This document shows, in pieces, positions 17,902 to 27,146 of a DNA stretch of 64,000 nucleotides; the stretch's first letter is position 1; every line of letters begins with the position of its first letter. The notes under the pieces are model-generated. The model saw only the letters and a program-made list of their open reading frames with translations. It had not been told where the DNA came from and did not search any database. The stretch spans positions 1,423,950 to 1,487,949 of the forward strand of contig JAPZUA010000001.1 of NCBI GenBank assembly GCA_027532905.1, written 5' to 3'. Position numbers and translations under genes: made by a program. The DNA comes from Magnetospirillum sp. GTDB taxonomy: Bacteria > Pseudomonadota > Alphaproteobacteria > CACIAM-22H2.

Positions 17902-18458
17902 TCGTCGCTTCCGTCTTCTTCCTTTGCTTCGACTTCGACGGGCGGATCGATCACGACCCGTCCGTTTGCGATATCCACTTCGGGCACCGTGCGCTTGGTG
18001 AAAGCGTACAGCTGCGTCTCGCCCGCCATCGTCGTCACCTCGAGAATGTCGCCGGCCCCGTAGTTGGCGACATTCTTGACCGTGCCGAGTGCTGCGCCGT
18101 TGGTGTCGACCGCCGCCAACCCGACCAGGTCGGCGACGAACCAACGCTCGCTGCCCTTGGGTGCGCGCTTTGGCTTCTTGCCGAGGGCGGCACGCGGCAC
18201 GTAGAGCCGCAGACCCTTCAGCGCCTCGGCCGCGTTGCGATCGCCGACCCCATCGAGGGAAGCGATCACGAGCCCCTTGGCTTCGCCCCGGATCTTGATC
18301 GCAAAGCGGCGGGTGCCGCTTTCGTCTTCGACCGGGCCGTAGGCAGCAACGTCGCGCACCTGCTCGGTGAAACTCTTGATCTTGACCTCGCCGCGCACGC
18401 CATGTGCGCCCGCGACCGCCCCGACCAGAATCCGCCGCTCCGATGCGTCAGCCGCCAC
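17898..18458 (-). CDS. rimM: Ribosome maturation factor RimM
   Basis: 186 aa. Assists 30S head assembly, binding S19. The N-terminal domain includes [25 protein letters not shown], and the C-terminal PRC-barrel includes [20 protein letters not shown] and [20 protein letters not shown], with an acidic tail rich in Glu and Asp. It lies 9 bases after rpsP and overlaps trmD by 4 bases. Confidence 0.96.
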   Translation of the reverse strand: MAADASERRILVGAVAGAHGVRGEVKIKSFTEQVRDVAAYGPVEDESGTRRFAIKIRGEAKGLVIASLDGVGDRNAAEALKGLRLYVPRAALGKKPKRAPKGSERWFVADLVGLAAVDTNGAALGTVKNVANYGAGDILEVTTMAGETQLYAFTKRTVPEVDIANGRVVIDPPVEVEAKEEDGSDE

Positions 18459-18467
18459 GCTTCAGCC

Positions 18468-18836
18468 TCAGGCAGCCGGCGCTGCTTCGGCCGCCTTGGC
18501 AGCGGCTTCGGCGGCAGCCGCCAGACGCTCTTGCGCCTTCTTCTTCGGCGCCGACTTCTTGGGCTGCGGACGGATCACCGGCTTCGGCACCAGCGACAGA
18601 GCATGCAGGAACAACGCGACGCGGTCGGACGGCTGCGCGCCCTGGCCGAGCCAATGCTTGGCGCGCTCGACGTCGATGACGACGCGCAGCGGGTCTTCCT
18701 TGGTACGCATCGGATCGTAGTAGCCGATCTTTTCGATGAAGCGGCCGTCGCGCGCCATGCGGCTGTCGGCAATCACGATCTTGTAGTGCGGGCGGTTCTT
18801 GGCACCGCCGCGGCTCATGCGGATTTTGACGGACAT
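18468..18836 (-). CDS. rpsP: 30S ribosomal protein S16
   Basis: 122 aa. The N-terminal 80 residues match S16: [40 protein letters not shown], then [18 protein letters not shown]. An alphaproteobacterial Ala/Lys-rich C-terminal extension follows ([14 protein letters not shown]). It lies 38 bases after ffh and 9 before rimM. Confidence 0.97.
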   Translation of the reverse strand: MSVKIRMSRGGAKNRPHYKIVIADSRMARDGRFIEKIGYYDPMRTKEDPLRVVIDVERAKHWLGQGAQPSDRVALFLHALSLVPKPVIRPQPKKSAPKKKAQERLAAAAEAAAKAAEAAPAA

Positions 18837-18874
18837 TGTCGGATCGATCCTTTCGTTTGGTTTTTCAGGTGTTG

Positions 18875-20224
18875 CTAGCGGCGGAACAGGTTTCCGATCC
18901 CGGTCCGCATCATTCCTTTTTGGCCGAGCTTGCCCATCTGCTTCATGACGCGGCTCATTTCCATGAACTGCTTCACAAGGCGATTGACCTCCTCGACCGA
19001 CGTACCCGAGCCCGTCGCGATGCGGCGCTTGCGGCTGCCGTTCAGCAGCTTCGAATCGCGGCGTTCTTTTTTGGTCATGGCGCGGATGATGGCGGTCTGC
19101 CGACCGACGACCTTCTCGTCGATATTGGCGTTGGCCATCTGCGCCTTCATCTTCTGCACGCCCGGCAGCATGTTCATCACGCCGCCGAGGCCGCCCATCT
19201 TCTTGAGCTGCTCGAGCTGCGAGAGCATGTCGTTGAAATCGAAATCGCCGGATTTGAGCTTGCGCGCGAGCTTCTCGGCGTCTTCGGCGGCGACGTTTTC
19301 CTGCGCCTTCTCGACGAGGCCGACAATGTCGCCCATGCCGAGAATGCGGCCGGCGATACGGTCGGGATAGAAGACGTCGAGCGCGTCCATCTTTTCGCCC
19401 AAGCCCACAAATTTGATGGGCTTGCCGGTGACGGCGCGCATCGAGAGTGCCGCACCGCCGCGCTGGTCGCCGTCGACGCGCGTCATCACGATGCCGGTCA
19501 CACCCAGGCGCGTATTGAACTGGGTCGCCGTATTGACGGCGTCTTGGCCCGTGAGCGCATCGACCACGAGCAGCGATTCGGTGGGGCCGACCGCGTCGCG
19601 CACGGCGGCTGCTTCGGCCATCAGCTCGTCGTCGATCGACAGGCGCCCGGCCGTGTCGAGAATGACGATGTCGTAGCCTTCGTTGCGGCCGACATCCATC
19701 GCGCGCTTGGCGATCGCGACGGGATCTTGGCCCGCGACGATCGGCAGCGTTTCGACTTCGACCTGGCGACCAAGCACAGCCAACTGCTCTTGCGCTGCCG
19801 GGCGGCGCACGTCGAGCGAGGCCAGCAGAACTTTCTTGCGGTCTTTTTGCGCCAGGCGCTTGGCGAGCTTCGCCGACGTCGTGGTTTTGCCGGAGCCCTG
19901 CAGGCCCAGCATCAGGATCGCCACGGGGGGCGTTGCGCGCAGATTTAGTTCGACTGCAGTCGAACCCAATGTTTCGACGAGCTTGTCGTTGACGATCTTG
20001 ACGACCATCTGGCCCGGTGTGACCGAGCGCACGACCTGCTGGCCGATCGCTTCGAGCTTCACGCCGGCGACGAAGTCTTTGACGACCTGCAGGGCGACGT
20101 CGGCTTCAAGCAGGGCCACGCGCACTTCGCGCAGTGCGGCATCGACATCGGCCTCGACGAGCGCACCGCGCCCACGCAGCTTGTCGAAGACCGACCCCAA
20201 CTTGGTTGAAAGCGACTCGAACAT
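18875..20224 (-). CDS. ffh: Signal recognition particle protein Ffh
   Basis: 449 aa. SRP GTPase that binds signal sequences and 4.5S RNA for co-translational membrane targeting. The N domain starts [16 protein letters not shown]; the G domain has [15 protein letters not shown], the insertion-box element [17 protein letters not shown] and [12 protein letters not shown]; the M domain is Met-rich ([21 protein letters not shown]), with [20 protein letters not shown]. The start at 20224 fits the family; upstream in-frame extension is non-coding. First gene of the block through rplS and the leu genes. Confidence 0.97.
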   Translation of the reverse strand: MFESLSTKLGSVFDKLRGRGALVEADVDAALREVRVALLEADVALQVVKDFVAGVKLEAIGQQVVRSVTPGQMVVKIVNDKLVETLGSTAVELNLRATPPVAILMLGLQGSGKTTTSAKLAKRLAQKDRKKVLLASLDVRRPAAQEQLAVLGRQVEVETLPIVAGQDPVAIAKRAMDVGRNEGYDIVILDTAGRLSIDDELMAEAAAVRDAVGPTESLLVVDALTGQDAVNTATQFNTRLGVTGIVMTRVDGDQRGGAALSMRAVTGKPIKFVGLGEKMDALDVFYPDRIAGRILGMGDIVGLVEKAQENVAAEDAEKLARKLKSGDFDFNDMLSQLEQLKKMGGLGGVMNMLPGVQKMKAQMANANIDEKVVGRQTAIIRAMTKKERRDSKLLNGSRKRRIATGSGTSVEEVNRLVKQFMEMSRVMKQMGKLGQKGMMRTGIGNLFRR

Positions 20225-20491
20225 CGAACCCTTCGGCACAAAGCCAATCGCACAAAACGAAACGACCGCCGTGCGCGACACTCGCGGACGGCGGGAGACC
20301 CGTAGGCCCAGAGGCGCTAAATTTCCCCTGAACGGGCGCGGTTCTACGTCTTTGCAGCCCAAGCGTCAAGCGGCCGACGGGCCGACGGTCCTGCACATAT
20401 ATACTGTCGCCGATCCTTGAACATTGGTTCGTGTTTCGTTCGAAAACTGGGGTAATAGACAAGGGGCCAACTCCGGCCCTATATCCCGGCC
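20225..20491. promoter_or_regulatory. Divergent promoter region of ffh and dapF
   Basis: A 267-base spacer between two operons transcribed outward. On the minus strand TATATATG around 20396-20403 is a possible -10 for ffh. On the plus strand TAATAG near 20453-20458 could be a -10 for dapF. Neither has a convincing -35. No gene or strong hairpin is seen. Confidence 0.35.
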
Positions 20492-21331
20492 ATGGAAGCG
20501 CTGCCGTTTTTGAAGATGCATGGGTTGGGCAACGATTTTGTCGTGGTCGATGCGCGCGAGAAGCCGCTCGATCTCGACACGGCGCGCGTGCGCGCCATCG
20601 CCGACCGCCACAAAGGCGTGGGCTTCGACCAGATGATCGTGCTGGAGAAGGCGCCCGATCCGGCGGCCGACGTGTTTTTCCGGTTTCTGAATTCCGACGG
20701 CAGCGAGGCAGGTGCGTGCGGCAACGGCACGCGCTGCGTGGCCGATCTCGTGATGCGCGAAAAGCAACGCGCTGATCTGCGCATCCAGACGATCGCCGGT
20801 GCCCTTGCCGCGACGCGCGACAAAAACGGGCGTGTCGCCGTCGATATGGGCCCGGCCCGACTCGCGTGGCAGGAAATTCCGCTCGCCCATGCGGTCGACA
20901 CGCTGCATGTGCCGCTTGCATCCGGCCTGCTTGCCGATCCGGTTGCGACGAGCATGGGCAATCCGCATGCGACGTTTTTTGTCGCCGACATCACGGCGAT
21001 CGATTTGGCCGCCCTCGGCCCCGGTCTCGAGCATCATGCGATTTTTCCGCAGCGCGCCAATATCGGCGTGGCGCAGATCCTCGACGATGCGACGATGCGG
21101 CTGCGCGTGTGGGAGCGTGGTGCGGGCATCACCCTTGCCTGCGGCTCGGGTGCTTGTGCGGCGACGGTTGCGGCTGTGCGGCGCGGGCTGCTCGCCGGCC
21201 GCAAGGCGCGCATCATCGTCGACGGCAGCGAGAGTGCCGACGATGCGCTCGATATCGAATGGTTGGCCAATGGCCATGTGCTGATGGCGGGACCGGTCGC
21301 CCTCTCGTTTACGGGTGCGTGGGCGCGATGA
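20492..21331 (+). CDS. dapF: Diaminopimelate epimerase
   Basis: 279 aa. Converts LL- to meso-diaminopimelate for lysine and peptidoglycan. Both catalytic Cys motifs are present: GACGNGTRC and LACGSGACAATVAA. The N-terminal KMHGLGNDFVVVD, HKGVGFDQMIVLE and MGNPHATFFV also match. It overlaps mtaB by 4 bases (ATGA) and heads the dapF-mtaB-ftsY operon. Confidence 0.97.
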   Translation: MEALPFLKMHGLGNDFVVVDAREKPLDLDTARVRAIADRHKGVGFDQMIVLEKAPDPAADVFFRFLNSDGSEAGACGNGTRCVADLVMREKQRADLRIQTIAGALAATRDKNGRVAVDMGPARLAWQEIPLAHAVDTLHVPLASGLLADPVATSMGNPHATFFVADITAIDLAALGPGLEHHAIFPQRANIGVAQILDDATMRLRVWERGAGITLACGSGACAATVAAVRRGLLAGRKARIIVDGSESADDALDIEWLANGHVLMAGPVALSFTGAWAR

Positions 21332-22578
21332 GCGCCCCGCGTCCGGCCCCACGCGTCGTCAATTTCGGCTGTCGGCTCAATGCGGCCGAGGCGGCCGGCA
21401 TCGAAGCGATGCTGGCCCAGGCAGGCGACGACGACACGATCGTGATCAACAGCTGTGCAGTGACGCAAGAAGCCGAGCGCGATGCGTTTGCCGCGATCCG
21501 CCGCTTGAAGCGTGCACACCCCACGCACCGTATCGTCGTGACGGGCTGTGCCGCCCAAATCGATCCCGCGCGCTTTTCGGCGATGGCAGAAGTCGCGGCC
21601 GTCGTCGGCAATCGCGACAAGCTCGCACCCGAAACCTGGGCCACGCGTGCGGCCGGCGTGTCCGACATCATGGTGCGGCAGGATTTCGTCGAAAGCGATG
21701 CAGCCCTCGCACCGGGCCGCACGCGCGCCTTCGTCGAGATCCAGCAAGGCTGCGACCATCGCTGCACCTTTTGCGTGATCCCCTATGGGCGCGGGCCCTC
21801 GCGTTCGTTGCCGCAAGCTCGCGCGATCGCACGCGTCGCCGCTGCCGTCGCGAGCGGACGGCGCGAAGTGGTGCTGACCGGCGTGGATCTGACCGCGTGG
21901 GGCAACGATCTGCCGGGCACGCCGCGGCTTGGCGAACTATGTGCGGCCATTCTTGCGGCTGTACCCGACCTCGCACGTTTGCGCCTGTCGTCGGTCGATC
22001 CGGCGGAGCTTGATGCGCGCATCTTCGATCTGCTGGCAAACGAGCCGCGCTTTGCGCCGTTCCTGCATCTGTCCGCGCAAGCGGGCGACGATCTCATCTT
22101 GAAGCGCATGAAGCGCCGCCACAGCCGCCAGCAGATTCTCGACGTCGTCGAACGCGCGCGCGCCGCGCGCCCCGATATCGCCATCAGTGCCGATCTGATC
22201 GCGGGCTTTCCCACCGAAAGCGACTCGGCATTTGCGCAGAGCGTGTCGCTCGTGGAAGCTACGGGCATGGCAAACGCGCATGTCTTCGCCTATTCGCCGC
22301 GCCCGGGCACGCCTGCGGCCCGCATGCGCGCGATCCCGCCTGCCATCGTTGTGCAGCGCGCCAAGCGGTTGCGCGAGGCGGTCGCAGCCGCGCGCGCGCG
22401 CTATCTGGATTCGCGTATCGACAGCTTTGCCGAAGTGCTCGTCGAAAAATCCGGACGCGACGGCCTCGATGCCCAAGGTGTTCGCGTGAAATTGGCGCAG
22501 ACTGCCGCGCAAGGTACGCTGCTGCGCGCCCGCATCGTCAGCCATGACGGCGTTTCGGCCGAAGGTGTGGCCGCATGA
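21328..22578 (+). CDS. mtaB: tRNA (N6-threonylcarbamoyladenosine37-C2)-methylthiotransferase
   Basis: 416-aa radical-SAM enzyme converting t6A37 to ms2t6A in tRNA. The UPF0004 domain has VNFGCRLNAAEA, INSCAVTQEAERDA and VVTGCAAQID (three Cys for the auxiliary cluster). The radical-SAM motif is CDHRCTFCVIPYGRGPSRS, and there is a C-terminal TRAM-like stretch. The reading VVNFGCRLN marks it as MtaB rather than MiaB, which is a separate gene in this window. The ATG overlaps the dapF stop. Confidence 0.93.
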   Translation: MSAPRPAPRVVNFGCRLNAAEAAGIEAMLAQAGDDDTIVINSCAVTQEAERDAFAAIRRLKRAHPTHRIVVTGCAAQIDPARFSAMAEVAAVVGNRDKLAPETWATRAAGVSDIMVRQDFVESDAALAPGRTRAFVEIQQGCDHRCTFCVIPYGRGPSRSLPQARAIARVAAAVASGRREVVLTGVDLTAWGNDLPGTPRLGELCAAILAAVPDLARLRLSSVDPAELDARIFDLLANEPRFAPFLHLSAQAGDDLILKRMKRRHSRQQILDVVERARAARPDIAISADLIAGFPTESDSAFAQSVSLVEATGMANAHVFAYSPRPGTPAARMRAIPPAIVVQRAKRLREAVAAARARYLDSRIDSFAEVLVEKSGRDGLDAQGVRVKLAQTAAQGTLLRARIVSHDGVSAEGVAA

Positions 22579-23504
22579 GTTGGCTCAAGAAACTCAAAGA
22601 CGGTCTTCGCAAATCTTCGGACAAGCTCGTCGAGGGCATTGGCCGCGCGCTCAATCTTGGCCGACTCGACGCCGAATCGCTTGAAGCGCTTGAAGAAGCG
22701 CTGATCGCCGCCGATCTCGGGCCCGCGGTCGCGGCAAAACTCGTCGAAGGCATTCGCGCGCGCAAATTTCCGGCAGGCACGCCGGCCATCGACGTGCGGC
22801 GCGCCCTTGCGGCCGACATTGCCGCGATCTTGGCGCCCGTTGCGCAAACATGGGCGCCTAACGCAGCGAATCGGCCGCATGTGGTGCTCGTGGTCGGCGT
22901 CAACGGCAGCGGCAAGACCACGACGATCGGCAAAATCGCGGCGACGCTGAAGGCGCAAGGCAAATCCGTGATGCTGGCGGCGGGCGATACGTTCCGTGCG
23001 GCGGCCGTGCATCAGCTCGAGATTTGGGGCACGCGCAGCGGTGTGGCCGTCGTCTCGGGCAAAGAAGGGGCGGATCCCGCGGCGCTTGCGTATGAAGCGC
23101 TCGAAAAAGCGCGCGCAAACAACATCGACGTGCTGCTGATCGACACGGCCGGCCGCTTGCACAACAAAGCCGACCTCATGGACGAGTTGAAGAAGATCGT
23201 GCGCGTGATCAAGAAGCTCGAACCTTCCGCACCGCACGACACGATGCTCGTCCTCGATGCGACGATCGGACAAAACGCGCTGCAGCAGGTCGAGACCTTC
23301 AAGAGCATCGTTGCAGTCGACAAGTTGGTCGTCACAAAGCTCGACGGCAGTGCCAAAGGCGGAGTGTTGGTCGCGATCGCGAATCGATTCGCGACTCCGA
23401 CGGTGCTTATCGGTGTCGGAGAGGGAATCGACGACCTAAAATCCTTCGATGCACAAAATTTTTCTGCGAGTCTTTTGGACCTCGTCGACGACGAAAAACA
23501 GTGA
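22575..23504 (+). CDS. ftsY: Signal recognition particle receptor FtsY
   Basis: 309 aa. SRP-receptor GTPase at the inner membrane. It starts MSWLKKLKDGLRKSSDKLVEGI, directly with the N domain, and lacks the long acidic A domain of enteric FtsY. G-domain motifs are VVGVNGSGKTTTIGKIA, AAGDTFRAAAVHQLEIW, DTAGRLHNKADLMDEL, VTKLDGSAKGG and IGVGEGIDDLKSFD. It overlaps mtaB by 4 bases. Confidence 0.96.
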   Translation: MSWLKKLKDGLRKSSDKLVEGIGRALNLGRLDAESLEALEEALIAADLGPAVAAKLVEGIRARKFPAGTPAIDVRRALAADIAAILAPVAQTWAPNAANRPHVVLVVGVNGSGKTTTIGKIAATLKAQGKSVMLAAGDTFRAAAVHQLEIWGTRSGVAVVSGKEGADPAALAYEALEKARANNIDVLLIDTAGRLHNKADLMDELKKIVRVIKKLEPSAPHDTMLVLDATIGQNALQQVETFKSIVAVDKLVVTKLDGSAKGGVLVAIANRFATPTVLIGVGEGIDDLKSFDAQNFSASLLDLVDDEKQ

Positions 23505-23680
23505 CGAATTTCATCCGCATCATGCGGACCATAGACCTTCACTTTGTTTCGATTTTATGCGGGTTTCTTGCATGCGCTTTACTAAATCTAGCGTCGTGTT
23601 TTTTCCTTTCCGCTAGACTCGGCAGATGCCGCTACGCGTAGTGGGAAGCGCGATGTCAACCCCCCTCATATTGTTTTTCC
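23505..23680. other. AT-richer spacer after ftsY
   Basis: No gene seen. A 7-base inverted repeat (TCTAGCG at 23587-23593 with CGCTAGA at 23611-23617) encloses a T-rich loop and could be a weak ftsY transcription end. The base composition is visibly lower in GC than the flanking genes. Confidence 0.3.
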
Positions 23681-23709
23681 TTGACATGCCCTTGTTCAAA
23701 ATGATGTTC
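23681..23709 (+). promoter_or_regulatory. Candidate promoter of the Lys/Ala micro-gene
   Basis: TTGACA, an exact -35 consensus, at 23681-23686 with ATGTTC at 23704-23709 as the -10 at 17-base spacing. The -10 is weak, as is common in alphaproteobacteria. It would give a leader of about 130 bases before the small gene's ATG. Confidence 0.35.
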
Positions 23710-23748
23710 TGTCCATGGTCGGATCGTGTTCAGGGAGGGCTCCAACTC

Positions 23749-23832
23749 CGTTAGTGGTCGAAAGTGCAGGGATAAACACCCAGCTCCGCTCCGCCCGCTA
23801 ACGTGCCTTTCCGGGTCCGACTCCATCGGAAA
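23749..23832 (+). ncRNA. Structured leader upstream of the micro-gene (candidate RNA element)
   Basis: CGTTAGTGG (23749-23757) can pair fully, with one G-U, with CCGCTAACG (23795-23803) around a 37-base interior that contains a GGG...CCC mini-hairpin. A second stem, TTTCCG (23808-23813) with CGGAAA (23827-23832), ends two bases before the AAGGAG Shine-Dalgarno of the micro-gene. Pairing is inferred from one sequence only; no known Rfam class is recognised. Confidence 0.4.
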
Positions 23833-23846
23833 CAAGGAGTCACATC

Positions 23847-23897
23847 ATGGCTGCGAAGAAAAAGGCGAAGAAGAAGGCCGCTAAGAAGAAGAAGTAA
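23847..23897 (+). CDS. 16-residue Lys/Ala micro-protein
   Basis: Complete reading frame of 16 codons giving MAAKKKAKKKAAKKKK, followed by TAA. It has the best Shine-Dalgarno in its neighbourhood (AAGGAGT at 23834-23840, six bases before the ATG). It is preceded by a structured leader and a TTGACA element and followed 22 bases later by a strong intrinsic terminator, so it forms its own small transcription unit between ftsY and a hydroxylase gene. Ten of 16 residues are Lys. The sequence resembles the AKKKA repeats of histone-H1-like tails and of some ribosomal-protein extensions, suggesting nucleic-acid binding. It could also be a translated cap on a regulatory RNA. No experimental homologue is known to me. 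Confidence 0.6.
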   Translation: MAAKKKAKKKAAKKKK

Positions 23898-23919
23898 GCG
23901 GCTTCTGCTCGGTGCATTT

Positions 23920-23960
23920 GGGGGCGTGGGGGGTTCTTCTCTCCGCGCCCCTTCCGTTTT
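23920..23960 (+). terminator. Rho-independent terminator of the micro-gene
   Basis: GC-rich stem 23921-23931 with 23941-23951 (11 pairs including two G-U), a 9-base loop, followed by TTCCGTTTT. It ends the unit 63 bases before the next gene's start, so the hydroxylase gene probably has its own promoter or depends on readthrough. Confidence 0.75.
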
Positions 23961-24022
23961 GGGGCATACGAATTCGATATCGGCCTTGTATGGCCGCAAT
24001 TGAGCGCTAGTTTGGGATCCGC

Positions 24023-24814
24023 ATGGAACACGAAGCTTCATTGCGGCTCGCAATTTTTTTCGGACTGCTGATCGGCATGGCGTTGTGGGAAGTGGCCGCC
24101 CCGCGCCGCCCCGCCACGCTGGGGCGCAAAGGCCGCTGGCCCGCCAATCTCGGCATCGCGATTCTCGATTCGCTCGTCGTGCGCATTTTGCTGCCGGGCG
24201 GTGCGGTTGCGTTTGCGGCCGCCTATGCATCGACCGGGTACGGCTTGCTGCCGCTGCTGGGCGTGCCCGACTGGCTCGCCTTCGTGCTCGCGATCGCCGC
24301 TCTCGATCTGGCGATCTATTTCCAGCACCGCCTATTCCATGCCGTGCCCGTGCTGTGGCGGCTGCATCGCATGCACCACAGCGACGTCGATCTCGACGTG
24401 ACCAGCGGTGCGCGTTTCCATCCAGCCGAAATCCTGCTGTCGATCGCCATCAAGCTCGGCGCCATTGCCGTGTTGGGTGCGCCGGCGGCGGCCGTTCTGG
24501 CGTTCGAAGTGATCCTCAACGCCTGTTCGATGTTCAACCACGCCAATGTCGCGATGCCCGCCTGGCTCGAGCGGGCGTTGCGCTTCGTTTTGGTCACGCC
24601 CGATCTGCACCGCATCCACCATTCGCGCGAGCGGATCGAGACCGACAGCAATTTCGGGTTCTCGGTGCCATGGTGGGACCGGCTGTTCGGCACCTATCGT
24701 CCTGAGCCCGAACGCGGCCAGCTCGGCATGACAATCGGGCTCGATGTTTTCAACACGCGCCAAGACCAGAAGCTCGCCGCCCTTCTGGTGCAGCCGCTGC
24801 GCAAAGCGCCTTAA
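24023..24814 (+). CDS. Sterol desaturase / fatty acid hydroxylase family membrane protein
   Basis: 263-aa membrane di-iron protein. Histidine clusters are HRLFH (about residue 107), HRMHH (about 119), and HRIHHSR (about 197), with a supporting His in FNHANVAMP, matching the fatty acid hydroxylase superfamily. About four hydrophobic helices flank them. The family oxidises lipid or sterol-like substrates at the membrane with O2. The exact substrate is unknown. Its stop overlaps the stop of the convergent NUDIX gene. Confidence 0.88.
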   Translation: MEHEASLRLAIFFGLLIGMALWEVAAPRRPATLGRKGRWPANLGIAILDSLVVRILLPGGAVAFAAAYASTGYGLLPLLGVPDWLAFVLAIAALDLAIYFQHRLFHAVPVLWRLHRMHHSDVDLDVTSGARFHPAEILLSIAIKLGAIAVLGAPAAAVLAFEVILNACSMFNHANVAMPAWLERALRFVLVTPDLHRIHHSRERIETDSNFGFSVPWWDRLFGTYRPEPERGQLGMTIGLDVFNTRQDQKLAALLVQPLRKAP

Positions 24815-25335
24815 TCGGCGGGATTTGTTTCGGGCGCGAAGACCGGTGCATCACCGATGCGCCGCCAGGCGGCGAGCGCCCACGCGACGGTCGGGAACGC
24901 AAGCTGGTCCCACGGGATCGCCTCCCAATCGAACAACGCGACCTCGAGGCTCTCTTGGCTCGGCCCGAAATTGGGCGTTGCGAGGGCTGCGCGATAGATG
25001 AGCTGCACTTGGCTGATGCGTGGCAGCGAATAGACCGCCAGCAGCGCATCGATTGCGATTTCGGCGCACGCCTCTTCAAGGGCTTCGCGCGCCGCACCCT
25101 CGACCGGCGATTCGCCAAGCTCGAGATAGCCGGCAGGCAGCGTCCAATAGCCGATGCGCGGTTCGATGGCGCGCTTGCACAACAGCACGCGGCCCTGCCA
25201 TTGCACAACCGCGCCCACCACGATCTTTGGATTGTCGTACTGCACGAAGCCGCAATCGGCGCACACAAGGCGCTCGCGATTGTCGCCTTCGGGCACTGTG
25301 CGAAGCGTGGGGCCGACTGGTTTATCCGCTGCCAT
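24811..25335 (-). CDS. NUDIX hydrolase
   Basis: 174 aa. The NUDIX box is complete: [21 protein letters not shown] fits G-x5-E-x7-R-E-x2-E-E-x-G/A. Before it is [12 protein letters not shown], a partial zinc-ribbon start as found in NudC-like and related NUDIX proteins, then [19 protein letters not shown]. It would hydrolyse a nucleoside diphosphate linked to another moiety, substrate unknown. The ATG at 25335 is chosen; longer in-frame starts lie in an Arg-rich stretch that is probably non-coding. Confidence 0.88.
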   Translation of the reverse strand: MAADKPVGPTLRTVPEGDNRERLVCADCGFVQYDNPKIVVGAVVQWQGRVLLCKRAIEPRIGYWTLPAGYLELGESPVEGAAREALEEACAEIAIDALLAVYSLPRISQVQLIYRAALATPNFGPSQESLEVALFDWEAIPWDQLAFPTVAWALAAWRRIGDAPVFAPETNPAD

Positions 25336-25378
25336 CTCGACACAAAGTGTCGGCCGCGCGCGGGCGCCCGCGCAAGCG

Positions 25379-25636
25379 TTAGATAACGAGATCGACGAGC
25401 GAGCCGCGCGGCAAGGTACGCGCCGGTTTCGTTTCGTCCGAAAAATTCGCAGCGATCGCGAGCCGAACTTCGGCCAAGGCCGAGCCGCGCGCCGGGATCG
25501 GCAGGTTCTGCACGAACTCCGCCGAAACCGCTGCAGCCGTACGCGGCGGCGTGCCGGTGCGCCCATTGCCGACCCGCGCCGAATCCGGACGGATGCCGTT
25601 GTTGCCGATGGCAGTTGTTGCTGTTTGGATATTCAT
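25379..25636 (-). CDS. Small hypothetical protein divergent from a DUF2336 gene
   Basis: 85 aa beginning [17 protein letters not shown] and ending [10 protein letters not shown]. It has a disordered, Gly/Arg/Pro-rich first half, then an amphipathic stretch ([29 protein letters not shown]). No family is recognised, but short proteins with a conserved C-terminal RGSLVD-like end look plausible as a real family. No clear Shine-Dalgarno is seen, so it may be leaderless. A TTG at 25654 would add six residues. Confidence 0.5.
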   Translation of the reverse strand: MNIQTATTAIGNNGIRPDSARVGNGRTGTPPRTAAAVSAEFVQNLPIPARGSALAEVRLAIAANFSDETKPARTLPRGSLVDLVI

Positions 25637-25894
25637 AGATTCGATTATTGGCAAAATTGGATAAATTTTTCGTTAACTCGCGGAAATTCAGTAAATTTTG
25701 CTTCTTTATGACCCTTTGAAACGTTCAGCCATTGCAAAATGCAAAGCCGGGTGCACTGCGGCAACGACATCCGCAAAAGCGTGCCGAACTCCGCAGGCGG
25801 CGCTAGCTTAGGCGACGAGTCGAGCGTTAGACTAACTAATGAACGCGCTGGTAATCTTGGACCAGAAAATACGCGTCATAGGACCGATACACGC
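25637..25894. promoter_or_regulatory. AT-rich divergent promoter region before the DUF2336 gene
   Basis: 258 bases with several A/T tracts (ATTGGATAAATTTTTCG, AAATTCAGTAAATTTTG) on the side nearest the small minus-strand gene. TTGAAA at 25716-25721 is a possible -35 for the plus strand. An in-frame ATG at 25739 could extend the DUF2336 protein by 52 residues, but it lacks a ribosome site and family similarity. Confidence 0.35.
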
Positions 25895-27121
25895 ATGACG
25901 ACGCCGTTCGACAGTACACAACTGCAAGGCTTGCTGCTTCTTGCCCAAGACAAGCGCCCGGATGCCCGCGCCCATTTGGCGACGCGCATGGGCGACATGA
26001 TTCTGGGCACCGATTTGGGTGCCATGTCGGCGCGCGAGCGCGAGCTTGCCGAAGAAATTCTGCAGCGCCTGCTGCATCAGCTCGAAATGCCGATCCGGCG
26101 CAGCCTCGCCGAGCGCTTGGCGCAGGAAGACGTGGCCCCGCGTAATCTGATCGTGCAGCTGGCCAACGACCGCATCGAAGTGGCGTGGCCGGTGCTGCTG
26201 CATTCGGGCTTGCTCGACGACAACGAATTGCTGAGCGTGATCCGCTCGCGCACCATGCAGCACCGCCTGGCGATCGCGCGGCGCGAGAAGATTTCCGAGC
26301 CGGTCAGCGACGCGCTTGTGCGCCCCGGCGAACAAGACGTGGTGCGCGCCGTGCTCGAAAATCGCGGTGCAGCGATCGCGGTCGGCACGTTCGAAACACT
26401 CGTCGAAAATTCGCAGGCCGACAGCGACCTGCAGGAAATCCTGCTGAAGCGCGACGATCTCGATCCGCGCCTTGCAGGGCGCATGTATGGCTGGGTTTCG
26501 GCCGCGTTGCGCCACTACATCGTCGAGAATTTCGAGATCGACCATTTCGTGCTCGACAAGGCGATCAGCGAAGCCTTGGCCGACGTCGTTGCCGACCAAC
26601 GGCGCGCGGCGGCCATCAACGGCACGCTGCAGCGCATCCGCTTTGCGGTCGACCGCAACGAGGTGCAGGATCTGAAGATGCTGTTCCCGCTGATCCGGGC
26701 TGGCGAGCGGTCGCTGTTCGAAGCTTTGTTCGCCAAGCTCACCGGCATTTCGGTCGCGACCGCGCGGCGCTGCCTCTACGAAACCGGCGGGCGGGCACTC
26801 GCGGTCGCCTGCCGCGGCTGCCAGATCGACAAGGCGTTGTTCACCGAATTCTTCATCGCCTTGCGCCAGCTCGGCGAAGAGTCCGGCACCAAGGTCGATC
26901 CGGGCGAGCTGTTCGAAGCGCTGTCTTTCTACGACCGCATCGACCAAGCGACCGCCGAAGCGCGCGTGGCCGCTTGGCGGCGCGGCGAAACGCGCGGGGC
27001 ACTCGTCGAAGAAATCCCGGCTGCCGAAACAAGCCCGCGCCCGAGTGCGGCCGAAGGCCCGACGCGCAAAATGTACGCGGTCCCTGAACGGCGCAAAACG
27101 CCGTTCAGCCGGATGCACTGA
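25895..27121 (+). CDS. DUF2336 domain protein
   Basis: 408-aa, largely alpha-helical protein. The body matches DUF2336 (PF10098-type) proteins found in alphaproteobacteria: repeated ~35-residue helical units such as AEEILQRLLHQLEMPIRRSLAERLAQ, APRNLIVQLANDRIEVAWPVLLHSGLL, and a following segment with ISEPVSDALVRPGEQDVVRAVLENRGAAI. The repeat architecture resembles HEAT-like scaffolds. Function is not established. The ATG at 25895 has AGGA about 11 bases upstream. It converges with pgk. Confidence 0.85.
   Translation: MTTPFDSTQLQGLLLLAQDKRPDARAHLATRMGDMILGTDLGAMSARERELAEEILQRLLHQLEMPIRRSLAERLAQEDVAPRNLIVQLANDRIEVAWPVLLHSGLLDDNELLSVIRSRTMQHRLAIARREKISEPVSDALVRPGEQDVVRAVLENRGAAIAVGTFETLVENSQADSDLQEILLKRDDLDPRLAGRMYGWVSAALRHYIVENFEIDHFVLDKAISEALADVVADQRRAAAINGTLQRIRFAVDRNEVQDLKMLFPLIRAGERSLFEALFAKLTGISVATARRCLYETGGRALAVACRGCQIDKALFTEFFIALRQLGEESGTKVDPGELFEALSFYDRIDQATAEARVAAWRRGETRGALVEEIPAAETSPRPSAAEGPTRKMYAVPERRKTPFSRMH
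27084..27108. terminator. Perfect 10-bp hairpin at the DUF2336 3' end
   Basis: CTGAACGGCG (27084-27093) pairs exactly with CGCCGTTCAG (27099-27108) around a CAAAA loop, inside the last codons of the DUF2336 gene and 39 bases beyond the pgk stop in the opposite direction. No T-run follows. It may end both convergent transcripts. Confidence 0.4.
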
Positions 27122-27146
27122 GCGTTATCTCGCGCTTAAGGCAGCG

